From Laspinema olomoucense D3b (GTDB taxonomy: Bacteria > Cyanobacteriota > Cyanobacteriia > Cyanobacteriales > Laspinemataceae): a stretch of DNA of 64,000 nt. Made by a program: the position numbers and the translations under genes. The DNA is taken from contig NZ_JAMXFA010000021.1 of the NCBI RefSeq assembly GCF_025370785.1, forward strand, positions 57,396 through 121,395, read 5' to 3'. A model generated the notes under the pieces. It was not told the origin of the DNA and made no database searches. It saw only the letters and a list, made by a program, of their open reading frames with translations. Shown here one piece after another: positions 56,224 through 64,000 of this stretch (positions are counted from its first letter, which is position 1; each line of letters begins with the position of its first letter).

Positions 56224-57594
56224 TTAGCCAGTTAAAAATCGGGAAAAATAAGCCTGATAAAGCAGACAACTGGGGACGGATAAGTGATTTTCAAATTTAA
56301 TTAATCCCAATCCCTGCAATTTAAAAGCTGGGGTCGGGTGCAATTCTACGCCAGTTGGAGCCAGAATCACCGATTTCCAGGCATCCTTGAGGTCGGGATG
56401 CTGCTCTAGAGAGGCCCATTGTTGTCGTAAATGACTCTCAAAGATACTCTCGGGAGTCGTGATAGTTTCGAGTAAGCCTTCTAGGGTGACGGTTTCTTGG
56501 CTTAAGTGAAAAAAGGCCAATTGGGTCAAGTAGGGATGGCCTCCGAGAAGGGCGATCGCGCGTTCGGCATAGCGTTTCGCGGGGGTTAATCCATAACGCA
56601 CCGCTAACTCCGTAACCTGTTCTAAAGTAAAGGCGGATAAACTAATTAACAACCCGACATTAAAGGGCGATTGATGTACGGTTAAGGGCAGAAAAACATC
56701 AGTGGAATAGATGATGACTAACCGGAGTTTTTGCCAGAGTTCACTCCCCTCGGTACTATGACGCGATCGCTCATACCAAGCGCGCAGCAGTCCAAAAAAA
56801 TCCGTGGCAATCTTGGGATAGCTAAATACTAAATTCACTTCATCCAAAACGAGCAACAGCGGACTTTCAGCAGCAGGCAGCAAATAGCTTTCAAAATAAT
56901 CATTGCAACTATAGCTGCTGCCAAACATCGGATTCCAAAACTCCTCCAAGCGGTTCGGTAACCCCAGACTGCGGGTGACCATCACACACAACCATTGCAA
57001 GAAAACTGTTAAACTTTCAAAAACACCACTATCGGCCAGTTGCAAACTGACGATCGCCAAGCGAAACCCACTTTCTTCTGCTGGAGTGAATCCCCGCACC
57101 ACTAAAGAGGTTTTGCCAAATTGTCGAGGCGCTCGAATCCGAATTAAGGCCCCTGGTTGCAAACTCTCTGCCTTGAGAAGCTGTTCCGCCGGGGATCGAA
57201 AGATGTAGAATGGGGAATCTACCGCTAACTGCCCCTTCAGGGGAGTCCGGAGTAAACCCGTTAAAGCTGCCATTGAGGTCTCGGGGTCTGGCTCCTGGCT
57301 AATATAGTCCTCTTTTTGGAGGGAAAGGCCAAATGCGTTGAAGTAGTCGGCTAAAGTGACAGAATCGACCGGCTTTTGGCGATGCCGGACTTTCGTCAGA
57401 GTTTTGGTACTCAGTCCCGTGCGATCGCTTAACTCTTCCAAGGTGTAGGGGTTTCCACCATTATCTCGTGCGGCTGACAAATGCTCTGCCGCTTGTAAGC
57501 GTTGAGCACCCTGAGAGCTGAGAATAACCCCTCTTCTACGTTTTTGACCTGTTGTTTGTTCCAATGGGCTGTCAGGAGAAACCACACTTAACAC
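56224..57594 (-). CDS. AAA-like ATPase with N-terminal helix-turn-helix
   Basis: 456 residues from a GTG start. The N-terminus (about 20-95) is a helix-turn-helix of the type fused to cyanobacterial signalling ATPases (YTLEELSDRTGLSTKTLTKV). The AAA_35-like ATPase (about 110-400) has FYIFRSPAEQ, the P-loop variant APRQFGKTSLV and Walker B LLLVLDEVN. A C-terminal helical part (LRQQWASLEQHPDLKDAW) ends the protein. The ATPase is clearly related to that of the neighbouring WD40 protein, 100 bases away on the same strand. Probable DNA-binding switch; the trigger is unknown. Confidence 0.85.
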   Translation of the reverse strand: MLSVVSPDSPLEQTTGQKRRRGVILSSQGAQRLQAAEHLSAARDNGGNPYTLEELSDRTGLSTKTLTKVRHRQKPVDSVTLADYFNAFGLSLQKEDYISQEPDPETSMAALTGLLRTPLKGQLAVDSPFYIFRSPAEQLLKAESLQPGALIRIRAPRQFGKTSLVVRGFTPAEESGFRLAIVSLQLADSGVFESLTVFLQWLCVMVTRSLGLPNRLEEFWNPMFGSSYSCNDYFESYLLPAAESPLLLVLDEVNLVFSYPKIATDFFGLLRAWYERSRHSTEGSELWQKLRLVIIYSTDVFLPLTVHQSPFNVGLLISLSAFTLEQVTELAVRYGLTPAKRYAERAIALLGGHPYLTQLAFFHLSQETVTLEGLLETITTPESIFESHLRQQWASLEQHPDLKDAWKSVILAPTGVELHPTPAFKLQGLGLIKFENHLSVPSCLLYQAYFSRFLTG

Positions 57595-58018
57595 TTTTTA
57601 ACCCAATCCAAAGTGGTTGATCTAAATCAAATGGATTAGTTAACCATTTTACAGGGGTTATCAACCCTTTCCCATTAAGATTCCTGCTTAAATGCCTAAG
57701 TTACTGCCTTAACGTTCCATCGGGGGTGGCGATCGCCCTTGTCTGATGGCAGGATTGACTTAGGAGAGAGAGCTGAGTCTCGAAAACAGTTAGAGTGCAG
57801 AGGTTCCCCGACTGCGGGGAAACCCAACAGCCACGGGATAGGTTCCAACGAACTGCTCTATCTTCCATAGAGTCAGAACCGGGTTAAAAATTCCTTTGAA
57901 ATTGAAGTAGCCAAGATTCAAATCAAAGTGAAGTTCTTTCACCCTAGACTCCAATTCCGGTTTTTAGAAATGTTGACTTAAGATTGATGTAAAGAAGAGT
58001 TGCAAGGAGAAGAGAACA
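57595..58018. other. Intergenic region upstream of the ethylene-receptor-like kinase
   Basis: 420 bases between divergent genes. It contains the hairpin GTTCCCCG-ACT-GCGGGGAAAC near 57804 and a TGGTT ... AACCA pair near 57613-57646. The promoter of the plus-strand signalling cluster must lie here; no clear consensus was found. AAGGAG precedes the kinase GTG start. Confidence 0.4.
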
Positions 58019-61000
58019 GTGCTGGAATTCTTGAACAATATTCTCACCCCACGTTCCTATATTCCACACGGCCATTGTTACCTTTGGCAAACTCCCCTCG
58101 TTGCTCTGCATCTGGTTAGCGATGGGCTGATTGCGATCGCCTACTTCTCCATTCCCACGATGCTGATTTACTTCATCTACAAACGCAGAGACATTGCTTT
58201 TTCTCGGATCTTTGCGATGTTTGGAGCTTTTATTGTTCTCTGCGGAGTCGGTCATTTATTAGATATTTGGACCTTGTGGCATCCCGATTATTGGCTTTCT
58301 GGCATCGAGCGCGCACTTACCGCGATCGTCTCTTGCTATACCGCATTGCAACTGGTGGACCTGCTGCCCCAATTTCTCTCCCTACGCACCCCTGAACAGC
58401 TCGAAGCAGTAAATCAGGAATTGCAGAAAGAAGTGCTGCAACGGCAACGAACAGAAGAAATTCTGCAAGCCCTCGTTGCTGGAACTGCCTCAGTAACAGG
58501 ACAAGATTTTTTTCCTGCCTTGGTTAAAAACTTGGCAAAGGCTTTAAATGTCAAATATGTAATTGTTTCGGAAAAAAGTAAAACTAAAGACCAAAGTTTG
58601 GAGAGTTTGGGCTTTTGGAGCGGGGAGACTGTTGCCAGTAATTTTAGATATGAATTTAGCGGAAGACCTTGCGATTTTATTACTTATAATCAGGACTTTG
58701 CCTGCTACCCCGAGAAATTGCGGGAACATTTTCCAAATGACCCCTTGCTGGAAGAAATCGGTGCCGAAAGCTATCTGGGCGTTTCTTTATTAGATGGCAA
58801 TCAACAGGCGATCGGGAACCTGTGCATCCTAGATGTCAAGCCTTTAGAAGAACAGGATCAAGCCCGAGCAATTATGAGCGTATTTGCAGCCCGAGCCGCC
58901 ACGGAACTGCAACGGAAATGGGCTGAGGAAGAGAAACGCCTTGCTTATGAAGAGTTAGAATTCCGGGTTGAAAAGCGCACTGCCGAATTGGTCGCCGTGA
59001 ACTCAACTTTAGAAACAGAAATACAAGAACGGATTGATATAGAAGCCGAACTGCGAGTGATGGCGGAACGGGAAAAAACTATTTCCCTCATCATCCAACG
59101 GATGCGGCAAAGTTTGAATTTAGAGACAATTTTTCATGCCACAACCGGCGAACTGCGGCAAGCTGTTGACTGCGATCGGGTCGTGATTTATCGCTTTAAT
59201 CCCGATTGGAGTGGCGCATTAGTCTCCGAGTCCGTTACTAGCGGTTGGGATGTATTATTGCCCCAACAAGCAGACCATCCTCTTCTCACTCAAATTACCA
59301 CGGATTCACCCAGTTGTGTCCTCACTCAGATGAATTCTTCGACAGTTTTGATTAAAGATACTTACCTACAAGAACAGCAAGGGGGAATTTATCGTCAAAA
59401 ACAAACATTTTGCGCCGTTTCTGATATTTACCAAGCCGGTTTTAGCTCCTGCTACCTAAATTTCTTAGAGAAATTAAACGCCAGGGCTTATGTCATTGCC
59501 CCGATTTTTTCCGGCAGTACACTTTGGGGATTACTGGGAGTTTATCAAAATAGTGGCCCCCGAGATTGGAAAGAAGCAGAAGTTAAAATTGTTACCCAAA
59601 TTGGCAATCAACTCGGAGTCGCCGTCCAACAAGCCGAACTGTTTGCCCAGACCCAAAAACAAGCCGACGAATTGCATCGCACCGCTGAAGCCGCCAACGC
59701 AGCTAACCGAGCTAAAAGCGAATTTTTAGCCAATATGAGCCACGAACTGAGAACCCCTCTAAATGCAATTTTAGGGTTTACTCAACTGATGCAACGAGAT
59801 AGGTCTCTAGCGGATTTGCATCAAGGATATATTGACATTATCAACAAAAGTGGTGCACATTTACTTGCCTTAATTAACGATGTCTTAGAAATGTCGAAAA
59901 TTGAAGCAGGGCGAGTCACCCTGAATGAGGTTGAATTTGACCTACCCAAACTGGTGTACAGCTTGGAATCCATGCTGCAACTCAAAGCTAAATCTAAGGG
60001 TTTAAGCCTCAAATTTGAGCTGCAATCCACCCTACCGCAATTTATCCGAGGGGATGAAAATAAATTGCGCCAAGTGCTGATTAATCTCTTGGGAAATGCC
60101 ATCAAATTTACCAACACAGGGCGGGTTACCCTGCGGATATCCAGCCCAGAATTTCAACCCCAAACCGAGAACCCTCACCAATCTACCTTGGAATTTGAAG
60201 TAGAAGATACAGGTCCTGGACTGAGCTCCCAAGACATCAAAGACCTCTTTCAGGCATTTCAGCAAACTCGGGTGGGGCGGCAATCTCAAGAAGGAACAGG
60301 GTTAGGACTGCGAATTTCTCAGAAATTTGTGCAATTAATGGGAGGAGTAATTTCGGTTACGAGTACCGTAGGGGAAGGCAGTCGCTTTAAATTCGAGATT
60401 CCTGTGGGTTTGGTTCAAGGGTCTACCATCGCACAGACTTGTGACCTCAACGGTGCTATTCGGTTAGCACCGGGACAACCGAACTATCGAATTTTGGTAG
60501 TGGAAGATAACCCAATTAACCGATTATTATTAGTAACCTTGTTGAAGGATCTCGGCATGGAAGTTCAAGAAGCGGAAAATGGCAAAGTGGCGATCGCGGC
60601 TTGGCAACAGTGGCATCCCCACCTGATTTTCATGGATATGCATATGCCCACCATGGATGGATATGAGGCAACCCAACGGATTAAACAATTCCAAATCAAC
60701 AACTCATCCAGTGATCTACCCCCCGTTCCTCCAATTATCGCCATTACCGCCAGCGCCTTTTCAGAAAATCGCGAAGAGTGCTTACAAGTGGGTTGCGATA
60801 ATTTCGTCAGCAAACCCTTCCGGCGAGAAGAAATCCTAGAAACTCTCTCCCAATATCTAGGGGCAAAATACTCTTACCAGGAGACGAAAACTCCCGCCAC
60901 TCGTCCCAGTTCACAGGATAAAGAACGGGATGGCCAACTTGAGGCTGATGCCCTAACTTTTATGCCCGCCGATTGGGTGAAGCAATTTTACAATGCCGTC

Positions 61001-61156
61001 GCCCAAGGCAGCGATACCCTGGCTTTAGAACTCTTGAGTTTCATTCCATCGGAACACTCAGAGCTAATTGGCACTTTAACCCATCTCCTAGAAAACTACC
61101 AATTCGATCGCCTGATGGAATTGGCGCAACCTAACTCCCAAACTCTATCGATTTGA
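58019..61156 (+). CDS. Ethylene-receptor-like hybrid histidine kinase
   Basis: 1045 residues from a GTG. Three N-terminal membrane helices (about 28-52, 62-82 and 96-118) form an ETR1-type sensor. Asp35, Tyr42, Ile45, Pro46, Ile72, Cys75 and His79 match ETR1 D25, Y32, I35, P36, I62, C65 and H69 at a constant offset of 10; Cys75 and His79 would bind copper. Then come GAF1 (about 145-300), a coiled coil, a phytochrome-like GAF2 (about 355-545, Cys478 in the SSCYL position), HisKA with His575 (NMSHELRTPL), HATPase (about 680-800) and a receiver with Asp873 (FMDMHMPTMDG). A helical tail lacks an HPt histidine. Resembles Synechocystis Slr1212 (SynEtr1/UirS). Confidence 0.92.
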   Translation: MLEFLNNILTPRSYIPHGHCYLWQTPLVALHLVSDGLIAIAYFSIPTMLIYFIYKRRDIAFSRIFAMFGAFIVLCGVGHLLDIWTLWHPDYWLSGIERALTAIVSCYTALQLVDLLPQFLSLRTPEQLEAVNQELQKEVLQRQRTEEILQALVAGTASVTGQDFFPALVKNLAKALNVKYVIVSEKSKTKDQSLESLGFWSGETVASNFRYEFSGRPCDFITYNQDFACYPEKLREHFPNDPLLEEIGAESYLGVSLLDGNQQAIGNLCILDVKPLEEQDQARAIMSVFAARAATELQRKWAEEEKRLAYEELEFRVEKRTAELVAVNSTLETEIQERIDIEAELRVMAEREKTISLIIQRMRQSLNLETIFHATTGELRQAVDCDRVVIYRFNPDWSGALVSESVTSGWDVLLPQQADHPLLTQITTDSPSCVLTQMNSSTVLIKDTYLQEQQGGIYRQKQTFCAVSDIYQAGFSSCYLNFLEKLNARAYVIAPIFSGSTLWGLLGVYQNSGPRDWKEAEVKIVTQIGNQLGVAVQQAELFAQTQKQADELHRTAEAANAANRAKSEFLANMSHELRTPLNAILGFTQLMQRDRSLADLHQGYIDIINKSGAHLLALINDVLEMSKIEAGRVTLNEVEFDLPKLVYSLESMLQLKAKSKGLSLKFELQSTLPQFIRGDENKLRQVLINLLGNAIKFTNTGRVTLRISSPEFQPQTENPHQSTLEFEVEDTGPGLSSQDIKDLFQAFQQTRVGRQSQEGTGLGLRISQKFVQLMGGVISVTSTVGEGSRFKFEIPVGLVQGSTIAQTCDLNGAIRLAPGQPNYRILVVEDNPINRLLLVTLLKDLGMEVQEAENGKVAIAAWQQWHPHLIFMDMHMPTMDGYEATQRIKQFQINNSSSDLPPVPPIIAITASAFSENREECLQVGCDNFVSKPFRREEILETLSQYLGAKYSYQETKTPATRPSSQDKERDGQLEADALTFMPADWVKQFYNAVAQGSDTLALELLSFIPSEHSELIGTLTHLLENYQFDRLMELAQPNSQTLSI

Positions 61157-61161
61157 ATCTC

Positions 61162-61581
61162 ATGGTTAATCAATCCCAAATCCCAGACTCAAATTTAGCC
61201 AATCCCATTGATATTTTAATTGTAGATGATGTGCCAGACAATATTCGCCTCCTCACTCGGATTTTAGTCAAACGGGGATTTCAGACCCGAAAAGCCCTCA
61301 ATGGGAGGATGGCATTGACGGCGATTCAAGCCTCTAAACCCCGTCTAATTCTGTTAGATGTTCAAATGCCAGACATGACGGGTTATGAACTCTGCCATCG
61401 GATTAAATCAGACCCCGATAGCCTTCATATCCCCATTATATTTTTGAGTGCCAATGATGATACTTCAGAAAAAAGAAAAGCTATCCACCTAGGAGGAGCC
61501 GACTATATTTCCAAGCCTTTTAATATAGAAAAACTCGTAGGGGCAATCCACCACCAGCTAAAATTAGCCTCCATCTCTTGA
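61162..61581 (+). CDS. Single-domain response regulator
   Basis: 139 residues from the ATG at 61162, five bases after the kinase stop codon (a TTG at 61153 would overlap it). It is a lone receiver domain: the acidic pair in ILIVDDVPDN (Asp22 and Asp23), the phosphoacceptor Asp66 (LLDVQMPDMTG), the Thr/Ser in FLSAND and Lys in YISKPF. No DNA-binding or enzymatic output. The tight spacing shows co-transcription with the kinase, so it probably accepts or relays phosphate from it, perhaps onward to the cyclase. Confidence 0.93.
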   Translation: MVNQSQIPDSNLANPIDILIVDDVPDNIRLLTRILVKRGFQTRKALNGRMALTAIQASKPRLILLDVQMPDMTGYELCHRIKSDPDSLHIPIIFLSANDDTSEKRKAIHLGGADYISKPFNIEKLVGAIHHQLKLASIS

Positions 61582-61925
61582 ATTTATCCATTTCACTTCA
61601 CTAATTTCCAGTTCCCTTCCTGAATTAATAAATTGCATCAAAGCAAACAATAGGTTACCGTAATTTTAGAGAACCTATTGTATATATCAACGAGGGAAAG
61701 GAGAGTCCTCTAGTGCCACCGGAGGAATTTTCAGGCTTGTACTTTAATAAAAAAACGGGATATTAACAGGATTTTCCTGGATTACCCATAAAATTATCCC
61801 GATGAAACTTAGGTAATTAAAACCTTAACCCTCTTCCCCAATTACCAATATTTTTCTGTCTTGAACTCTCCTTAATCAGGGGGGAATTTCCCAATGATTT
61901 AATTTCTCTACCCAGAAAACTCACA
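61582..61925. other. Intergenic region before the cyclase gene
   Basis: 344 AT-rich bases, with runs such as ATTAATAAATT and AATAAAAAAACG. No ORF and no clear terminator, so the cyclase could be on the same transcript or have its own promoter. Confidence 0.4.
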
Positions 61926-63893
61926 ATGACCGGAAACTTCTTGTTAGGTAACGTTATGACGGAATTTCAAACGACTCAAGAGCTGGGCAATATTTTAATT
62001 GTAGACGATAAGCTAGAAAATATCCGATTTTTAGCCAATTTCTTATCGCTCCGAGGGTACTCAATTCGTAAAGCGACCAATGGAAAGTACGCGTTAAATG
62101 CCGCTAAAATGCTTCCTCCTGACCTAGTTTTATTAGATATTAATATGCCTGAAATGGGAGGTTATGAAGTTTGTGAATCCTTAAAAAATGACCCTCAGAC
62201 TCGTGATGTTCCCGTAATTTTCTTAAGCGCTGGAAATGAAGTGGAAGATAAACTCAAAGCTTTTCAAGCCGGAGGAGTAGATTACATTACCAAACCTTTT
62301 CAACTTGAAGAAGTGTTAGCCCGAGTTAAAACTCAACTGAATTTAAAAACCCTTCAACAACAATTAAAGATTAAAAATGAAGAATTGCAGGGAACGATAA
62401 CGGGCCTCAAAAAAGCCCAAGCCGATGTGGAAGCATCCCAAAGGGAATTACTGGCCCTCATTAAAAGCATGAATGAATTAATTTATGTCTTAGATGCTGA
62501 GGGACGGTATCTAAAAATTGCTAACACTAATACTAAACTCCTTTCCCAACCTGCTGAAGAAATCCTGGATAAAACAATCTATGATGTACTTCCGCAAGCA
62601 ACGGCTCAATTATTATTAATCGAAGTTCGAGAAGCTTTAGCGCGCCAAGAAACGCGGGAAGTCGAATATAGTTTCACCATCGGCCAAACTAAAATAGAGG
62701 CATCTGCAAGCCTTTCTCCCATCTCTGGGGACTCAGTTCTGTGTGTCGTCCGAGATATCAGCGATCGCAAACGGCGAGAAGAAGCCCTCAAACTTATTGT
62801 GGAAGGCACTGCCTCAAAAACGGGACAAGACTTTTTCCAGGCTTGCGTTCAATATTTGGCAGAAATTCTAGGAATTCGGTATGCCTTTATTACAGAATGT
62901 GTAAACCCTCAAAAAACTCGGGTTCGGATGTTATCGTTTTGGAATGACCAGAATTTTCATGAAAACTTAGAGTATGATTTAGCCGGAACCCCCTGCGATG
63001 AAGTAATTACCAATGGACAATATTATTGCTATCCCGACAATATTATTGCGCAGTTTCCTGATGATGCAGATTTAGTTGATTTAAAAGCACGCAGCTATGC
63101 CGGAATCCCTTTAATTGACACCAGCGGGGATGTGATTGGTCATATTGCTGTTTTAGATACCCACCCCATGATCGATGACCAAACCCGCAAGCTCGTCTTG
63201 AAAATTTTTGCAGCGAGGGCGGGGGCTGAATTAGAGCGAAAAATCACCGATATTGCTTTGCAAAAAAGTCAAGAACAAACCGAGGGATTATTATTAAATA
63301 TTCTACCCAAAGCCATTGCAGACCGCTTGAAAACCGACACAAGCGCCATTGCAGAGCAATTTGATGATGTCACTATTTTATTTTCGGATATTGTCGGCTT
63401 CACACCGCTTTCTGCCCAACTGCAACCTACGGAATTAGTAAACTTACTCAATGAAATTTTTTCAACCTTTGACGCACTCAGCAACAAACTGGGGTTAGAG
63501 AAAATTAAAACCATAGGCGATGCCTATATGGTAGTCGGGGGATTACCCGTTAAACATCCAAATTCGGCGGAAGCGATCGCTCAAATGGCCTTAGAAATGC
63601 AATCCAGCATCGCCCAATTTCAATCCCGCTATGGACCCACCGTTCAAATTAGAATCGGCATCAACACTGGACCTGTCGTCGCTGGCGTGATTGGTGTCAA
63701 AAAGTTCAGTTATGACTTATGGGGAGATGCCGTCAATGTTGCCTCTCGCATGGAATCATCAGGCATCCCTGGCAAAATTCAAGTCACCGAAACCGTTTAT
63801 GAACGGTTAAAACATCAGTTCCACTTTGAGCAACGGGGAACCGTTGATGTCAAAGGAAGAGGAAAAATGATGACCTACTGGTTGGTGGGATGA
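61926..63893 (+). CDS. REC-PAS-GAF class III adenylate cyclase
   Basis: 655 residues. Receiver domain (about 21-140, phosphoacceptor Asp71 in LLDINMPEMGG), coiled coil (about 140-180), PAS (about 180-290), GAF (about 295-440, paralogous to GAF1 of the kinase at 58019), and a catalytic domain (about 455-645). Metal-binding aspartates are Asp488 (FSDIVGFT) and Asp532 (GDAYM). Lys528 and Asp597 are the adenine-selecting pair, so the product should be cAMP. Asn604 and Arg608 are the transition-state residues. All catalytic positions are present, so a homodimer should be active. The start is ATG at 61926 or 61956. A tandem repeat begins at its stop codon. Confidence 0.93.
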   Translation: MTGNFLLGNVMTEFQTTQELGNILIVDDKLENIRFLANFLSLRGYSIRKATNGKYALNAAKMLPPDLVLLDINMPEMGGYEVCESLKNDPQTRDVPVIFLSAGNEVEDKLKAFQAGGVDYITKPFQLEEVLARVKTQLNLKTLQQQLKIKNEELQGTITGLKKAQADVEASQRELLALIKSMNELIYVLDAEGRYLKIANTNTKLLSQPAEEILDKTIYDVLPQATAQLLLIEVREALARQETREVEYSFTIGQTKIEASASLSPISGDSVLCVVRDISDRKRREEALKLIVEGTASKTGQDFFQACVQYLAEILGIRYAFITECVNPQKTRVRMLSFWNDQNFHENLEYDLAGTPCDEVITNGQYYCYPDNIIAQFPDDADLVDLKARSYAGIPLIDTSGDVIGHIAVLDTHPMIDDQTRKLVLKIFAARAGAELERKITDIALQKSQEQTEGLLLNILPKAIADRLKTDTSAIAEQFDDVTILFSDIVGFTPLSAQLQPTELVNLLNEIFSTFDALSNKLGLEKIKTIGDAYMVVGGLPVKHPNSAEAIAQMALEMQSSIAQFQSRYGPTVQIRIGINTGPVVAGVIGVKKFSYDLWGDAVNVASRMESSGIPGKIQVTETVYERLKHQFHFEQRGTVDVKGRGKMMTYWLVG

Positions 63894-64000
63894 GGGGGAT
63901 GGGGAGGATGAGGGGGATGAGGGGGATGGGGAGGATGGGGAGGATGGGGAGGATGGGGAGGATGGGGAGGATGGGGAGGATGGGGAGGATGGGGAGGATG
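63888..64000. repeat. G-rich 9-bp tandem repeat running off the right edge
   Basis: Twelve full 9-bp units and a partial one from 63888 to the window end, mainly GGATGGGGA, with three GGATGAGGG variants near the left end. The array begins inside the last codons of the cyclase gene (the first unit contains its TGA). The regular GGGG runs could form G-quadruplexes. The full length is unknown. Confidence 0.95.

Noticed and set aside
1..64000. tRNA, rRNA, tmRNA, RNase P RNA or SRP RNA genes
   Set aside because: I looked through the intergenic gaps for T-loop and other hallmark sequences and saw none. Without a covariance search a miss is possible.

Overview
The window looks like chromosome of a filamentous, probably non-heterocystous cyanobacterium of the Oscillatoria/Laspinema type. 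The octamer GCGATCGC (HIP1) recurs throughout. Several genes are typical of cyanobacteria: a PanC-Cmk fusion, RNase E ending in the RRRRRRSSA peptide, a CcsB/CcsA cytochrome-assembly protein, solanesyl diphosphate synthase, HetZ and PatU, KGK proteins, and AAA/WD40 and NACHT signalling ATPases. The order assignment is inference. I saw no rRNA, tRNA, CRISPR array, transposase or prophage gene.

Layout. 1-1000: three KGK-domain paralogues on the minus strand, the first cut by the window edge. 1.1-9 kb: housekeeping and conserved genes (CcsB, DUF3352, CofH, a polyprenyl-phosphate-type glycosyltransferase, DUF3318, a zinc-ribbon protein) with a dense patch of palindromic repeats at 2.3-2.8 kb. 9-12.8 kb: a large GAF-PAS-PAS-GGDEF-EAL c-di-GMP protein. 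13.8-18 kb: type I methyltransferase and specificity genes without a restriction subunit, followed by a Uma2-type nuclease. 18-21.4 kb: a YdcF/SanA protein, small hypothetical genes and a Mo-nitrogenase C-terminal-like protein.

21.4-32.4 kb: a cell-wall and differentiation block of TgpA-like protein, patU, hetZ, sds, murI and amiC, in an order I recall from the heterocyst former Anabaena PCC 7120. The TgpA-like protein has lost two of its three catalytic residues. 33-43.7 kb: dapL-like aminotransferase, STAS protein, B12/radical-SAM-DUF2344 fusion, RNase E behind about 1 kb of non-coding DNA, and RNase HII.

43.7-46.4 kb: a NACHT STAND ATPase divergent from a small ORF. The shared control region carries three 10-bp direct repeats and a perfect inverted repeat. 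46.4-52.6 kb: purM, an RlpA-like protein, panC-cmk and a polysaccharide deacetylase, separated by nested palindromic repeats and a MITE-like element. 52.6-57.6 kb: two AAA-like ATPases, one with 14 WD40 repeats.

58-63.9 kb: the most interesting module. It holds a hybrid histidine kinase whose N-terminus has all seven ethylene/copper-binding residues of ETR1 at a constant offset of 10, then a single-domain response regulator, then a REC-PAS-GAF class III adenylate cyclase. Together they suggest an ethylene-to-cAMP phosphorelay. The window ends inside a G-rich 9-bp tandem repeat that starts at the cyclase stop codon.
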